A DNA stretch of 10,768 nucleotides from positions 1 through 10,768 of the forward strand of contig JBOGXF010000192.1 of NCBI GenBank assembly GCA_050694275.1. Direction: 5' to 3'. Positions 1-7,370 of this stretch are shown piece after piece (positions within the stretch are counted from its first letter, which is position 1; each line of letters starts with the position of its first letter). The position numbers and the translations under genes were made by a program. This stretch comes from JBOGXF01 sp050694275. GTDB taxonomy: Bacteria; Actinomycetota; CADDZG01; WHSQ01. The notes below the pieces were generated by a model that worked only from the letters and a program-made list of their open reading frames with translations, was not told where the DNA came from and ran no database searches.

Positions 1-463
1 GCACGGACCGCAGCGCCCATCCAGACGCCTCGTCGGCGGTCAGGTCGCCCCAGCGTGCCCTGCCCACCATCGGCAGCACCGCGAGCGCGACGAGGAACGC
101 GACGCGGTCGTGATCGACCTTGCCGTAGGAGAACGCGATGAACATCCATTCGAGGTAGAGCGCGAACACGGCGAAGCCGGCGGCGCGCGGCCACCTGCCG
201 GTAGCGGCAACCGCAGCCCCTAAGAGCAGGGCGACCTGAACGGCGGTCACCACTGCAGGAGTGGGCGTGGGAAGGGAAAAGACGCGCCCGAGGAAGAGCG
301 GCTGATATAGGGCTGCGGGGAGAGCGCCGTGGCCCGCGACCCACGAAGTCGTGATGAACACGTCCACGAAGATGAAGAGATAGACGATCGTGCGGAAGAC
401 CGCGACTCGGCCGCGCGGAAGCGGTGAGAACCACCAGCGCGCGACTGCGTGCAGAGGGCTCAC
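1..463 (-). CDS. HTTM/DoxX-like multi-pass membrane protein, C-terminus cut by window edge
   Basis: This frame is open from a GTG at 463-461 to the left edge: 154 codons with no stop, so the C-terminus is missing. The N-terminus reads MSPLHAVARWWFSPLPRGR. It is followed by hydrophobic segments at about residues 20-40 (VFRTIVYLFIFVDVFITTSW), 70-88 and 95-112, then a charged turn (YGKVDHDR) and another hydrophobic stretch at about 120-132. This pattern, with the arginine-containing start of the first helix, resembles the HTTM (horizontally transferred transmembrane, vitamin-K carboxylase-like) and DoxX-type groups. That family call is an impression from the pattern, not an alignment. The GTG start overlaps the TGA of the preceding gene by 4 bases (GTGA), which implies translational coupling and joint function. 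Its biochemical role is unknown. Confidence 0.6.
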   Translation of the reverse strand, partial: MSPLHAVARWWFSPLPRGRVAVFRTIVYLFIFVDVFITTSWVAGHGALPAALYQPLFLGRVFSLPTPTPAVVTAVQVALLLGAAVAATGRWPRAAGFAVFALYLEWMFIAFSYGKVDHDRVAFLVALAVLPMVGRARWGDLTADEASGWALRSV

Positions 464-888
464 GCCCGCCTCCACGTGGCGAGCAACTCGGTGTGTGCCG
501 AGACCGGCCGGCCTCCCTCGAGCCGGCGGACGAGGTAGACGAGCCTGATCTCGACTAGGTGATCGGCGCCGGGATGCGATCGCTCGTAGGAGTCCGCGAG
601 AAGACGCAGGAGACCCGGGTCGTCGATGAAACGATTGATCTGCCCCAGCATCTCGGCGGGGCGGAGGCCGAAGTCGCGGGTGGTCAGGCGAAACTGTTTG
701 CCGGTCGCGGTGGTGACGTCGAGCTTCGGCGACGTAACGCGCCCGCTGAGCCTCGTGGTAGTCGAGTACATCCGGAAGGGACCGAACGGGAAATGGTCGT
801 CGTTCCCCCAGACGGTCCCCGCCAGGAGTGCCCCGAGGACGGCTGCGCCGACGAGGCCCCGGGCCCATCTTCCGGTCGAGGTCAGCAC
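460..888 (-). CDS. Small membrane-anchored protein of unknown function
   Basis: This gene encodes about 142 aa from a GTG at 888-886 to a TGA at 462-460. The same frame stays open upstream to 1011, but that extension lies inside the divergent enolase-family gene and is rich in Arg, Gly and Glu. The GTG just before the hydrophobic segment is therefore the better start. One N-terminal transmembrane segment (about residues 7-26, GLVGAAVLGALLAGTVWG) is followed by the signature DDHFPFGPFRMYS. The rest is a soluble domain of about 100 residues, presumably outside the membrane. Short 'FPF.PF.MY' motifs of this kind are, as I recall, often found beside HTTM-type membrane proteins, which fits its overlapping partner downstream. 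No catalytic motif is visible. No Shine-Dalgarno is seen, and a TATACC box about 9 bases upstream suggests a leaderless or near-leaderless mRNA. Confidence 0.6.
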   Translation of the reverse strand: MLTSTGRWARGLVGAAVLGALLAGTVWGNDDHFPFGPFRMYSTTTRLSGRVTSPKLDVTTATGKQFRLTTRDFGLRPAEMLGQINRFIDDPGLLRLLADSYERSHPGADHLVEIRLVYLVRRLEGGRPVSAHTELLATWRRA

Positions 889-915
889 GCGTCCACGGTA
901 TAGCCTTCGGTCACG
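889..915. promoter_or_regulatory. Candidate bidirectional promoter between divergent genes
   Basis: Only 27 bases separate the divergent GTG (888) and ATG (916). Centred at about 897-905 is the near-palindrome GGTATAGCC. Read on the plus strand it gives a TATAGC box at 899-904, 11 bases before the ATG. Read on the minus strand it gives TATACC at 902-897, 8 bases before the GTG. Both spacings would place transcription starts at or very near the start codons. No convincing -35 box and no Shine-Dalgarno are visible on either side. This is inference from base pattern only. Confidence 0.3.
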
Positions 916-2157
916 ATGACCGGGACCCGGGTCGCGCGCCTCGAGCTCTATCACTTCTCCGCGCCGCTGCCCGCGACCTTCCGCCCGAGCTGGATACCCG
1001 GGTTCCCTCAAAACGAGAACCGCTGCACGCTCATCCGGGTGGTCACCGCGGACGGGGTCGAGGGCTGGAGCGCGGGTCCGGCCATCGTGCGCGAGCGCGC
1101 CGGGCTCGGAGAGCTCCTGGGCCCCTATCTGATCGGGGAAGACGCTACCGATATCGATCTCATCCAGCAGCGCCTGCGCGAGGTCGGTTACCTCGGCTGG
1201 CGCAACTGGTGGATCGAGCCCGCCTTCTGGGACATCAAGGGCAAGCTCGAACGCCGCCCGGTGTGCAGCCTTCTAGGCGGTGCGCCGCGCACCCTGCGCC
1301 TCTACGCGTCTTCCGGCGAAGTGCGCACCCCGGCCGATCGCATCGCGGAGGCCGAGGCTCGTTACGAGGAAGGTTTTCGGACGATAAAGCTGCGCGTCCA
1401 TGAGGACGAGGGCTCGGACGTCGCGCAAGTCACCGAGACTTCGGAGGCGATCGGGGATCGCATGTCGATCGGCGTGGACGCCAACCAGGCGTGGCGAGTG
1501 ACGGCAATCGCCGACGCCCCTCTGTGGGATCTGGCGCGCGCGAAGCGGTTCGCCGACGCGTGCGCGGACGCCGGCGTCGCGTGGATCGAGGAGCCCCTCC
1601 CGATGGACGCCTACGATGATCTCGCCGCGCTGACCCAGTATTCGAAGGTGCCGATCGCCGGCGGCGAACTCCACACCTCCGGATATCCAGAGTTGTCGAT
1701 GATGGTCAAGCGTCGCTGCTATTCGATTTTCCAGCCCGACGCGATGTTCACCGGCGGCATCCAGCAGACGTTCAAGATCATCGAAGAGTGCCGCGCCGCC
1801 GGGCTCACCTACACCCCGCACACATGGACCAACGGCGTCGGCTTCGCGGTCAACCTGCATCTGATGGCGGCATCGGGGTTCGCCGACGAGAAGGAGCTCG
1901 AGTATCCGTACGACCCACCCGGCTGGGTTCCCGAGGCACGCGACGCGATGCTCGAGACCCCGTCTGCGCACGAGAAGGCGTCGATCGAGGTCCCGTCATC
2001 GCCCGGGCTCGGGATCTCGATCGATCGCAAGGCGCTGAGAAAACACGGCAAGCGGTTCTTCGTAATGGACCGCAAGCGACTGATCTTCTTTGCCCTGCGC
2101 GACCGGGGGATCAAGGCATCCAGGGAGATCGACGCAGCCAAGCGCATCCGCGCATGA
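916..2157 (+). CDS. Mandelate racemase/muconate lactonizing-type enolase superfamily enzyme
   Basis: This 413-aa protein has the full length of the superfamily: an N-terminal capping domain (about residues 1-125) followed by a (beta/alpha)7-beta barrel. Members abstract the proton alpha to a carboxylate, with Mg2+ stabilising the enolate, in racemisation or acid-sugar dehydration. The metal ligands can be placed at D188 (GVDANQAW), E225 (WIEEPL) and E251 (AGGELH). The general base and acid positions are K158-x-R160 (TIKLRVH) at the end of the second strand and a D275/H302 dyad (QPDAMFTGG and TPHTW). The 27-residue D-to-H spacing equals that of mandelate racemase (D270/H297), which places it in the MR subgroup rather than the muconate cycloisomerase subgroup. 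The second residue of the K-x-K/H motif is Arg here. The substrate cannot be read from the sequence, and the neighbours give no catabolic context. No Shine-Dalgarno precedes the ATG. Confidence 0.9.
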   Translation: MTGTRVARLELYHFSAPLPATFRPSWIPGFPQNENRCTLIRVVTADGVEGWSAGPAIVRERAGLGELLGPYLIGEDATDIDLIQQRLREVGYLGWRNWWIEPAFWDIKGKLERRPVCSLLGGAPRTLRLYASSGEVRTPADRIAEAEARYEEGFRTIKLRVHEDEGSDVAQVTETSEAIGDRMSIGVDANQAWRVTAIADAPLWDLARAKRFADACADAGVAWIEEPLPMDAYDDLAALTQYSKVPIAGGELHTSGYPELSMMVKRRCYSIFQPDAMFTGGIQQTFKIIEECRAAGLTYTPHTWTNGVGFAVNLHLMAASGFADEKELEYPYDPPGWVPEARDAMLETPSAHEKASIEVPSSPGLGISIDRKALRKHGKRFFVMDRKRLIFFALRDRGIKASREIDAAKRIRA

Positions 2158-2159
2158 CG

Positions 2160-2210
2160 CGCCGAGTGCTCATGAGAGCACCTGTGAGGTGCCGTGGTGA
2201 GCACTCGGCG
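2160..2210. terminator. Two-tier inverted repeat between convergent genes, candidate bidirectional terminator
   Basis: A perfect 13-bp inverted repeat (CGCCGAGTGCTCA at 2160-2172, TGAGCACTCGGCG at 2198-2210) encloses a second 6-bp stem (GCACCT at 2178-2183, AGGTGC at 2187-2192) with a GTG triloop. Exactly 5 unpaired bases lie on each side between the two stems. It starts 3 bases after the enolase-family stop codon and ends 12 bases before the stop of the NrfD gene on the other strand, where a shared terminator would be expected. No T-tract follows on either strand, so it would be a U-less intrinsic terminator, an mRNA 3'-end stabiliser or a protein-binding site. An alternative 5-bp pairing (TGCTC 2167-2171 with GAGCA 2176-2180) is also possible. 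Confidence 0.6.
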
Positions 2211-2222
2211 AGGGGCGGGGCG

Positions 2223-3230
2223 CTAGCGAGGCTCGCGCTGTTGATCGAACGTGGCTCGAGGATCGCGGGCCGAGGTTTTGCCGGCGTGAAAGATCGCGAA
2301 GCGCAGCGCGAGTGCGCCGACGGTCCCGAGCGCGCCGGCGGCCAGCCGGGCCGAACGTCTCTTGCTCGCGACGAGTGACAGCGCAAGGCCGCCGGCGGTC
2401 GCGAGCTTCGCTGCCTTCCACAGAGAGCCGGAGAGTCCTTCCTTGAGGGGCTTGCCGACGCGCTCGACGCGATCGGCCTCTTTTTCGACCGCGACACCGG
2501 CGGCGAGCTCCGCGATCCGCGCCGTGATGCCGAAACGAGTCACCACCCGCCGCTCCTTCTCGTCGAGATCACCCATCTCCAGCAGGGAGGCCGCGCTCGT
2601 CGCCGCGGACGCGACGAACAGAAGAGGCAGCGACTTGCGCGTCTGTTGCCACACCGGGACGGCCGTGGTCGAGACGAGCACCGCGGTGTAGCCGGACAGC
2701 GGAAGCCCAAGGAGAGCACCGGCGCGGCCGGCGAGTCGGCCCAGGAGGGAATCGCCCCAGAGCGCGGCGGCGCCGAAGGCGGGAGTGGCGGCGGCCAGTA
2801 TCCACGAGCCGATGCTCATCGGCGAGGTGACCCGAAACACGCGCAGCATGTTGAGAAATCGCTCGGGTCGCCCGAGGTCGTAGACCAATAGGGCGGTGCC
2901 GGCCACCCCGCCCGCGGCCGCGATCACGTGGGACCTGCGGACGACACCGTCGAGCCCTCCGTCGCCGAGCGAGCGCGCGACCTCGCCCAGAACGGCCGCG
3001 GCCCCCGCCGCCCCGCCGGCGTAGAAGTACGCGGGCACGGCCCAGATCCACACCGGCTCCTTGATGGCGGGGCGGTCGTAATAGGTCGGTCCGTCCCGGC
3101 GCTCGGAGGGAAGCGACTCCCACACCGCGTACGGCTGGGGCTCGGCCGCCTCGTCACCCGAGACGCGCTGGTGCGACCCCTCGCCCTCGAGGATCCCAAC
3201 CCGGGGGTCGATGTGCCTGCGATCGCTCAT
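2223..3230 (-). CDS. nrfD: NrfD/PsrC-type membrane subunit of formate dehydrogenase
   Basis: This 335-aa protein runs from ATG 3230-3228 to TAG 2225-2223. The frame is open further upstream, but that part lies inside the ferredoxin subunit gene. The ATGA overlap with that gene's stop fixes the start. A soluble N-terminus of about 55 residues is followed by roughly eight hydrophobic segments: 57-85, 101-118, 137-158, 170-195, 198-217, 232-248, 272-288 and 295-313. The sequence YDLGRPERFLNMLRVF (117-132) followed by TSPMSIGSW (135-143) is the hallmark of the NrfD/polysulfide reductase PsrC family, which binds quinone in the membrane without haem. It replaces the cytochrome b gamma subunit (FdnI/FdoI) of the E. 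coli enzymes. Its role here would be to exchange electrons between the Fe-S subunit and the quinone pool. GGACGGAA just upstream is a weak Shine-Dalgarno, and coupling to the preceding gene is likely. Confidence 0.9.
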   Translation of the reverse strand: MSDRRHIDPRVGILEGEGSHQRVSGDEAAEPQPYAVWESLPSERRDGPTYYDRPAIKEPVWIWAVPAYFYAGGAAGAAAVLGEVARSLGDGGLDGVVRRSHVIAAAGGVAGTALLVYDLGRPERFLNMLRVFRVTSPMSIGSWILAAATPAFGAAALWGDSLLGRLAGRAGALLGLPLSGYTAVLVSTTAVPVWQQTRKSLPLLFVASAATSAASLLEMGDLDEKERRVVTRFGITARIAELAAGVAVEKEADRVERVGKPLKEGLSGSLWKAAKLATAGGLALSLVASKRRSARLAAGALGTVGALALRFAIFHAGKTSARDPRATFDQQREPR

Positions 3231-4018
3231 TCGTTCCGTCCGAAGAGGACCGCGCCGGCCGCGGCCGCCAGCATCCCCAGGGCCGCGAGCGCCAGCGACG
3301 ACCACGCGCCCGCCGCGGTCTTGGAGGGGGCAACCGGGTCGGGAGGCAGGTTGTAGACCTCCGGCTCGTCGACGAGCAGGAAAAAGGCGTTGAGTCCGTC
3401 GGTCCCGGGCTGGCTGTCGGCATCGGCGCCGTAGAGGTACGCGGCGTCGACGCCGCGCTCGTGCAGCTCGGACACGCGCGCGCCGGCCTTCTCCTTGAGC
3501 TCGTCGAGATCCCCGAACTGGATCGAGTCGGTGGGGCACGCCTTGGCACATGCGGGCTCCATCCCGTCCTGCAGGCGGTCGTAGCACATCGTGCACTTCC
3601 ACGCGCGGCCGTCGTCCTCGCGGCGGTCGATGACCCCGAATGGGCACGCGGTGACGCAGTACCCGCATCCGTTGCAGATATCGGGCTGGACGTAAACGGT
3701 GTCGAACTCCGTCTTGACGATCGAGCCCGTGGGACATGCCTCGAGGCAGGCCGCCGACTGACAGTGCTTGCAGACGTCGGACATCAACAGCCACGAGAAA
3801 TCACCGAGGCCGGTCTCCTGTCCCGGCAGGGGCACTGGTCTTTCGATGAACGAGACGTGACGCCACGTCGACGCGCCGAGGTCGACGGTGTTGTCGTAGG
3901 ACATCCCGGTGAAGAACAGTCCGTCGTCGGGGAGCTGGTTCCATTCCTTGCACGCGACCTCGCACGCCTTGCAACCGATGCACACCGTGGTGTCGGTGAA
4001 GAATCCCTTGGCCCCCAT
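3227..4018 (-). CDS. fdhB: Formate dehydrogenase iron-sulfur (beta) subunit with four [4Fe-4S] clusters
   Basis: This 263-aa protein belongs to the FdnH/FdoH ferredoxin family. Sixteen cysteines lie in four groups: C13/16/19/23, C83/86/91/95, C115/118/121/125 and C142/145/157/161. That is the four-cluster wire expected between the Mo subunit and the membrane subunit. The last 30 residues (about 237-259, SSLALAALGMLAAAAGAVLF) form a single transmembrane helix, as in FdnH, which anchors the protein to the membrane. There is no N-terminal signal. The ATG at 4018-4016 shares one base with the catalytic subunit's TGA (TGATG), and AAGAGGGGG about 10 bases upstream is a good Shine-Dalgarno. Its stop overlaps the nrfD start (ATGA). 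The three genes therefore form a tightly coupled unit with the expected alpha-beta-gamma order. Confidence 0.95.
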   Translation of the reverse strand: MGAKGFFTDTTVCIGCKACEVACKEWNQLPDDGLFFTGMSYDNTVDLGASTWRHVSFIERPVPLPGQETGLGDFSWLLMSDVCKHCQSAACLEACPTGSIVKTEFDTVYVQPDICNGCGYCVTACPFGVIDRREDDGRAWKCTMCYDRLQDGMEPACAKACPTDSIQFGDLDELKEKAGARVSELHERGVDAAYLYGADADSQPGTDGLNAFFLLVDEPEVYNLPPDPVAPSKTAAGAWSSLALAALGMLAAAAGAVLFGRNE

Positions 4019-7000
4019 CAGGTCTGCGCCCCCTCTTGCGATTCGCCGGCCTCGATCCCGTGGGGCCCTTTGGGTCGGTTGCGGGCCGGGGGGAGATCGC
4101 GATGGATGTCACCGCTCTCGATCTCGGGGGTGATGGGTCCGCTCGTCACGACCCGGCGCTCCTTGCTCCTGCGTCCGGCTTCGATGTTCCCGGTCAGTGC
4201 CTTGGACTCCTGGATGGAGACGTTCGGATCCGCGACGAAACTGATGAGCTCGTTCGTGGTATCGCCCGTGACGAGCCCCTTGCTACCCCAGTGATAGGGG
4301 AGTCCGATCTGGTGGACGGCGCGTCCCTTGATCTTCAGTGGCGCGAGGCGTTCGGTCACGAGCACCCGGCACTCGATCTCGCCGCGCGCGGTCGTGACGG
4401 TCGCCCATCCGCCGTTGCTGAGGCCTTTCTCGCGGGCGAGCGCGGGAGAGACCTCGCAGAACATCTCCGGCTGGAGCTCAGACAGCCACGACAGCCACCT
4501 GGTCATGCCCCCGGCGGTGTGGTGCTCGGTGAGCCGGTACGTCGTGATGGCGTACGGGAACCGGGGATCGTCGTGAGCCCGGTGATAGGGATTCTCCTTG
4601 CGGTCCCACTCCATGCGGGCCGGGTTGCATTGCTGGCCGTACAGGGGGTTCTCGGCGACCGACTCCTGCGGCTCGTAGTGCGTGGGGAGGGGACCGTCGA
4701 GCAGGCCGTTCGGTGCGAACAGCCAGCCCTTGCCGTCGGCCTGCATGATGAACGGCGAGTTTCCCGCGATCGTGTCCTTGCCCGTGGCTCTCTTGTCCGG
4801 CCGGTATGACGGGGGCCGATCCGCGATGAAATCCGGGACGTCGTGGCCATTCCATTTCTCGTTCTCCTCGTCCCACCACACGTATCTCTTACGTTCCGAC
4901 CAGGGCTTCCCCTCGGGGTCGGCCGACGCCCGGTTGTAAAGGATCCGCCGGTTCGCGGGCCACGCCCACCCCCACTCGGGCGCCACCCAGGTCTGGTCGT
5001 GACCGGGCTTCTTGCGAGCCGCCTGGTTGACGCCGTCGGCGAAGCAGCCGGCATAGATCCAGCAACCGCACGCGGTCGCGCCGTCCTCTGAAAGGTCCTG
5101 AAAACTCGAAACCGGCTTGCCGTCGTCCACGGTGTAGCCGTTGATCTCTCTTAGGACCGCGGCCGCGTCGGGCTCCTGGTGATCGCCCTTGGTTGGGTAA
5201 TCCCAGGTGAGCGCGCGAAGGGGGCGATCCTTGGGATCGTCACGTTCCTCGGCCATCTCCTTGAGGCGTTTGCCGAGGTGATACATGAAGTGAAGCTCGC
5301 TCCGGCAGTCGCCCGGTGGGCCGATCGCGGCCTCGTGCCACTGGAGCAACCGCTGCGTGTTGGTGAACGTGCCGTCTTTCTCGGTGTGTGCCGCGCACGG
5401 AAAGAAGAAGACCTCGGTCGCGATATCCGCGGGAGCGATTTCGCCGCGGTGGATCTCGGGGGCGTCGCGCCAGAACTCCGCCGTCTCGGTGGGAGCGAAG
5501 TCGCGCACCACGACCCACTCGGCCTTACGCAGACCGGCCCGATGGAAGGCCCCGTGCATCGAGCCGACGGTGGGGTTCTCACCCATCACGAAGTAGCCCT
5601 TGACCACCCCGTCGGCCATGTCGGCGACGGTCGTCATGTGCGAGTGGTCGCCGGTGAGATGAGGCAGGAAGTCGTAGCAGTAGTCGTTTTCTTTCGTGGC
5701 GCTCTCACCGAAGTAGGCCTTCAACAGCGAGACTATGTATTTGGGGAACTCCGCCCACCATCCCGACGCCGACTCGTTGTACTCGATGTACTTGTTGAGA
5801 TCGACGTCGAAGTTGGCCTTGGGCATGGGGAGATAGCCGGGAAGGAGGTTGTAGAGGGTCGGGATATCGGTCGAGCCCTGGATCGACGCGTGGCCGCGCA
5901 GCGCGAGGATCCCTCCGCCCGGTCTCCCGATGTTGCCGAGCAGGAGTTGGATGATCGAGGCGGTCCGGATGTACTGGACGCCGACGGAATGCTGGGTCCA
6001 CCCAACCGCATAGCAGAACGCCGAAGTCTTCTCGGGCCCGGAGTTGGCGCAGAGTGCCTCGGCGACCTTGAGAAACAGCTCCTTCGACACGCCGCAGACC
6101 TCTTCGACCATCTCGGGCGTGTAGCGCGAGTAGTGACGTCTGAGAATCTGGAAAACGCATCGGGGGTCCTCGAGCTCGTAGTCGAAGTGCTCCGCCTCGA
6201 TCGACGTCCCGCGCTCGGAGTGGGGCTCGCCAGAGAACATCTCTCGCTGCCCGGCTGCCGGCGCGACCTCGACGCCCTCGTACTGCCACGACGCCGGGTC
6301 GTACTGGGCTTTCTCCGAGTCCCATCCCGAGAAGAGGCCGTCGAGGTCCTCGGTGTCCCGGAAATCCTCCGACACGATTGCCGCTGCGTTCGTGTAGTTG
6401 ATGACGTAATCCCTGAAGTAACGCTCGTTCTCGATGATGTGGCGAACGATCCCGCCGAGAAACGCGATATCCGTCCCGGCCCTGATCGGCAAGTGGAGGT
6501 CGCACATCGCGCTGGTCCGCGTGAAACGCGGATCGACATGGATGAGAGTGGCGCCGCGGCGCTTCGCCTCCATCGGCCAGCGGAAACCGACCGGGTGACA
6601 CTCGGCCATGTTGGAGCCCTGAATGACGATGCAGTCGGAGTTCTTGAGATCCTGTTGAAAGGTGGTCGCGCCGCCCCTACCGAACGAGGTCCCCAGACCG
6701 GGGACGGTGGAGGAGTGTCATATGCGGGCCTGATTCTCGACCTGCACGACTCCGAGCGCGGTGAACAGCTTCTTTATGAGGTAGTTCTCCTCGTTGTCGA
6801 GGGTGGCGCCTCCGAGATGGGCGAGGCCGAGCGTTCTGTGGAGCGGGTGACCATCGTCGGTCTTGTCCTCCCACGTGTCGTCGCGCGTCTTCATGACGCG
6901 CTCGGCGACCATGTCCATCGCCCGATCGAGAGGGATGACCTCCCAATCGGTTCCGTGGGGGGGCCGGTACAGGATGTTGTGGACGCGGTGCGATCCCGTG

Positions 7001-7299
7001 ACTAGCTGGAAGGTCGCTGCCCCCTTGGGACAGAGACAGCCCTCCGAGATCGGCGAGTCGGGATCGCCCTCGATGTCGGTGATCCTGTCGTTCTTGACGT
7101 AGACGAGCTGGCCACAGCCGACGCCGCAATACGGGCAGATCGATTTCGCGACCTTGTCTGCATCCCTGGTGCGCGGAGCAAGAGCGCGGCTTCGCTCCGA
7201 CAGCGCGGTCGCGCCGAGACCGCGCTCATCCCGATCCCTGAGCTGTCGAAAAACCGGCCATCCGACGAGGCGTCCCTTCCGGTTTCGTGACTCACCCAT
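4018..7299 (-). CDS. fdhA: Selenocysteine-containing formate dehydrogenase catalytic (alpha) subunit
   Basis: This gene encodes a 1093-aa molybdopterin oxidoreductase that interconverts formate and CO2, if the TGA at 6720-6718 is read as selenocysteine (residue 194). Residues C55, C58, C62 and C90 (CPYCGVGC and CLCPKG) bind the N-terminal [4Fe-4S] cluster. NQARI-U194-H195 is the active site: Sec as the Mo/W ligand with the invariant neighbouring His. SFGRGGATT and HPVGFRW follow, as in FdnG/FdoG. HTEKDGTFTNTQR (about 638-650) and a C-terminal molybdopterin-dinucleotide domain (about 910-1040) complete the fold. Homology is continuous across the TGA in one frame, which argues against a pseudogene. 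The N-terminus (MGESRNRKGRLVGWPVFRQL) has no Tat twin-arginine signal or hydrophobic leader, unlike E. coli FdnG. This implies a cytoplasmic location. The last ~45 residues are a charged tail with no clear family match. GAGAGGG upstream is a modest Shine-Dalgarno. Confidence is high for the enzyme and for Sec insertion. Confidence 0.93.
6689..6705 (-). promoter_or_regulatory. Bacterial SECIS hairpin downstream of the selenocysteine codon
   Basis: In the mRNA, GUCCCC (6705-6700) pairs perfectly with GGGGAC (6694-6689) around the pentaloop GGUCU (6699-6695). The loop carries the GGU that SelB recognises in E. coli SECIS elements. From memory, the fdhF SECIS has its own GGUCU 18 nt after the UGA, and the distance here is also 18 nt (6717-6700). 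Outer pairing of ACC (6708-6706) with GGU (6681-6679), and CUCC beyond it, could extend the stem through an asymmetric internal loop. The bulged U of the E. coli element has no obvious counterpart, so SelB contacts may differ in detail. The hairpin lies within coding sequence, as expected for bacteria. Confidence 0.85.
6718..6720 (-). other. In-frame UGA codon for selenocysteine (Sec194 of formate dehydrogenase)
   Basis: The codon is TGA on the minus strand, flanked by AATCAGGCCCGCATA before and CACTCCTCC after. It aligns with the active-site Sec of E. coli FdhF, FdnG and FdoG (NQARV-U-H) and with Cys in non-seleno homologues. It is the only stop in an otherwise open 1094-codon frame, and the protein on both sides is typical family sequence. 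Decoding needs SelB, tRNA-Sec (selC), SelA and SelD, which must lie elsewhere in the genome. Confidence 0.92.
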
Positions 7300-7370
7300 C
7301 CTCGAGACCCTCTCGTCGCAGCCGCCGAACCCTTCCGCCCCTACCCGGTGGCAACGTACACGAAACAGAA

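Noticed and set aside
889..1011. N-terminal extension of the small membrane protein to 1011
   Set aside because: It overlaps the start of the divergent enolase-family gene. The GTG at 888 directly precedes the transmembrane segment.
1273..1971. Minus-strand open frame of 232 codons opposite the enolase-family gene
   Set aside because: The plus strand carries all catalytic motifs of the superfamily. The antisense translation is low-complexity and motif-free.
3231..3794. Upstream extension of the NrfD reading frame to 3794
   Set aside because: It lies wholly inside fdhB in another frame and has an Arg-rich nonsense composition. The ATGA junction at 3230 gives a natural start.
3461..4294. Plus-strand open frame of 277 codons opposite fdhB and the fdhA end
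   Set aside because: It is antisense to genes with clear Fe-S and molybdopterin motifs, and its own translation shows no recognisable domain.
6718..6720. TGA as a nonsense mutation splitting fdhA into two genes or a pseudogene
   Set aside because: The TGA sits exactly at the family's Sec/Cys site, with a GGUCU-loop hairpin at the expected distance. The coding sequence is intact and overlap-coupled to fdhB downstream.
5179..7005. Plus-strand open frame of 608 codons opposite fdhA
   Set aside because: It is a mirror of the GC-rich minus-strand gene: composition rich in Arg, Asp, Val and Gly with no family motif, while the opposite strand has unmistakable domains.
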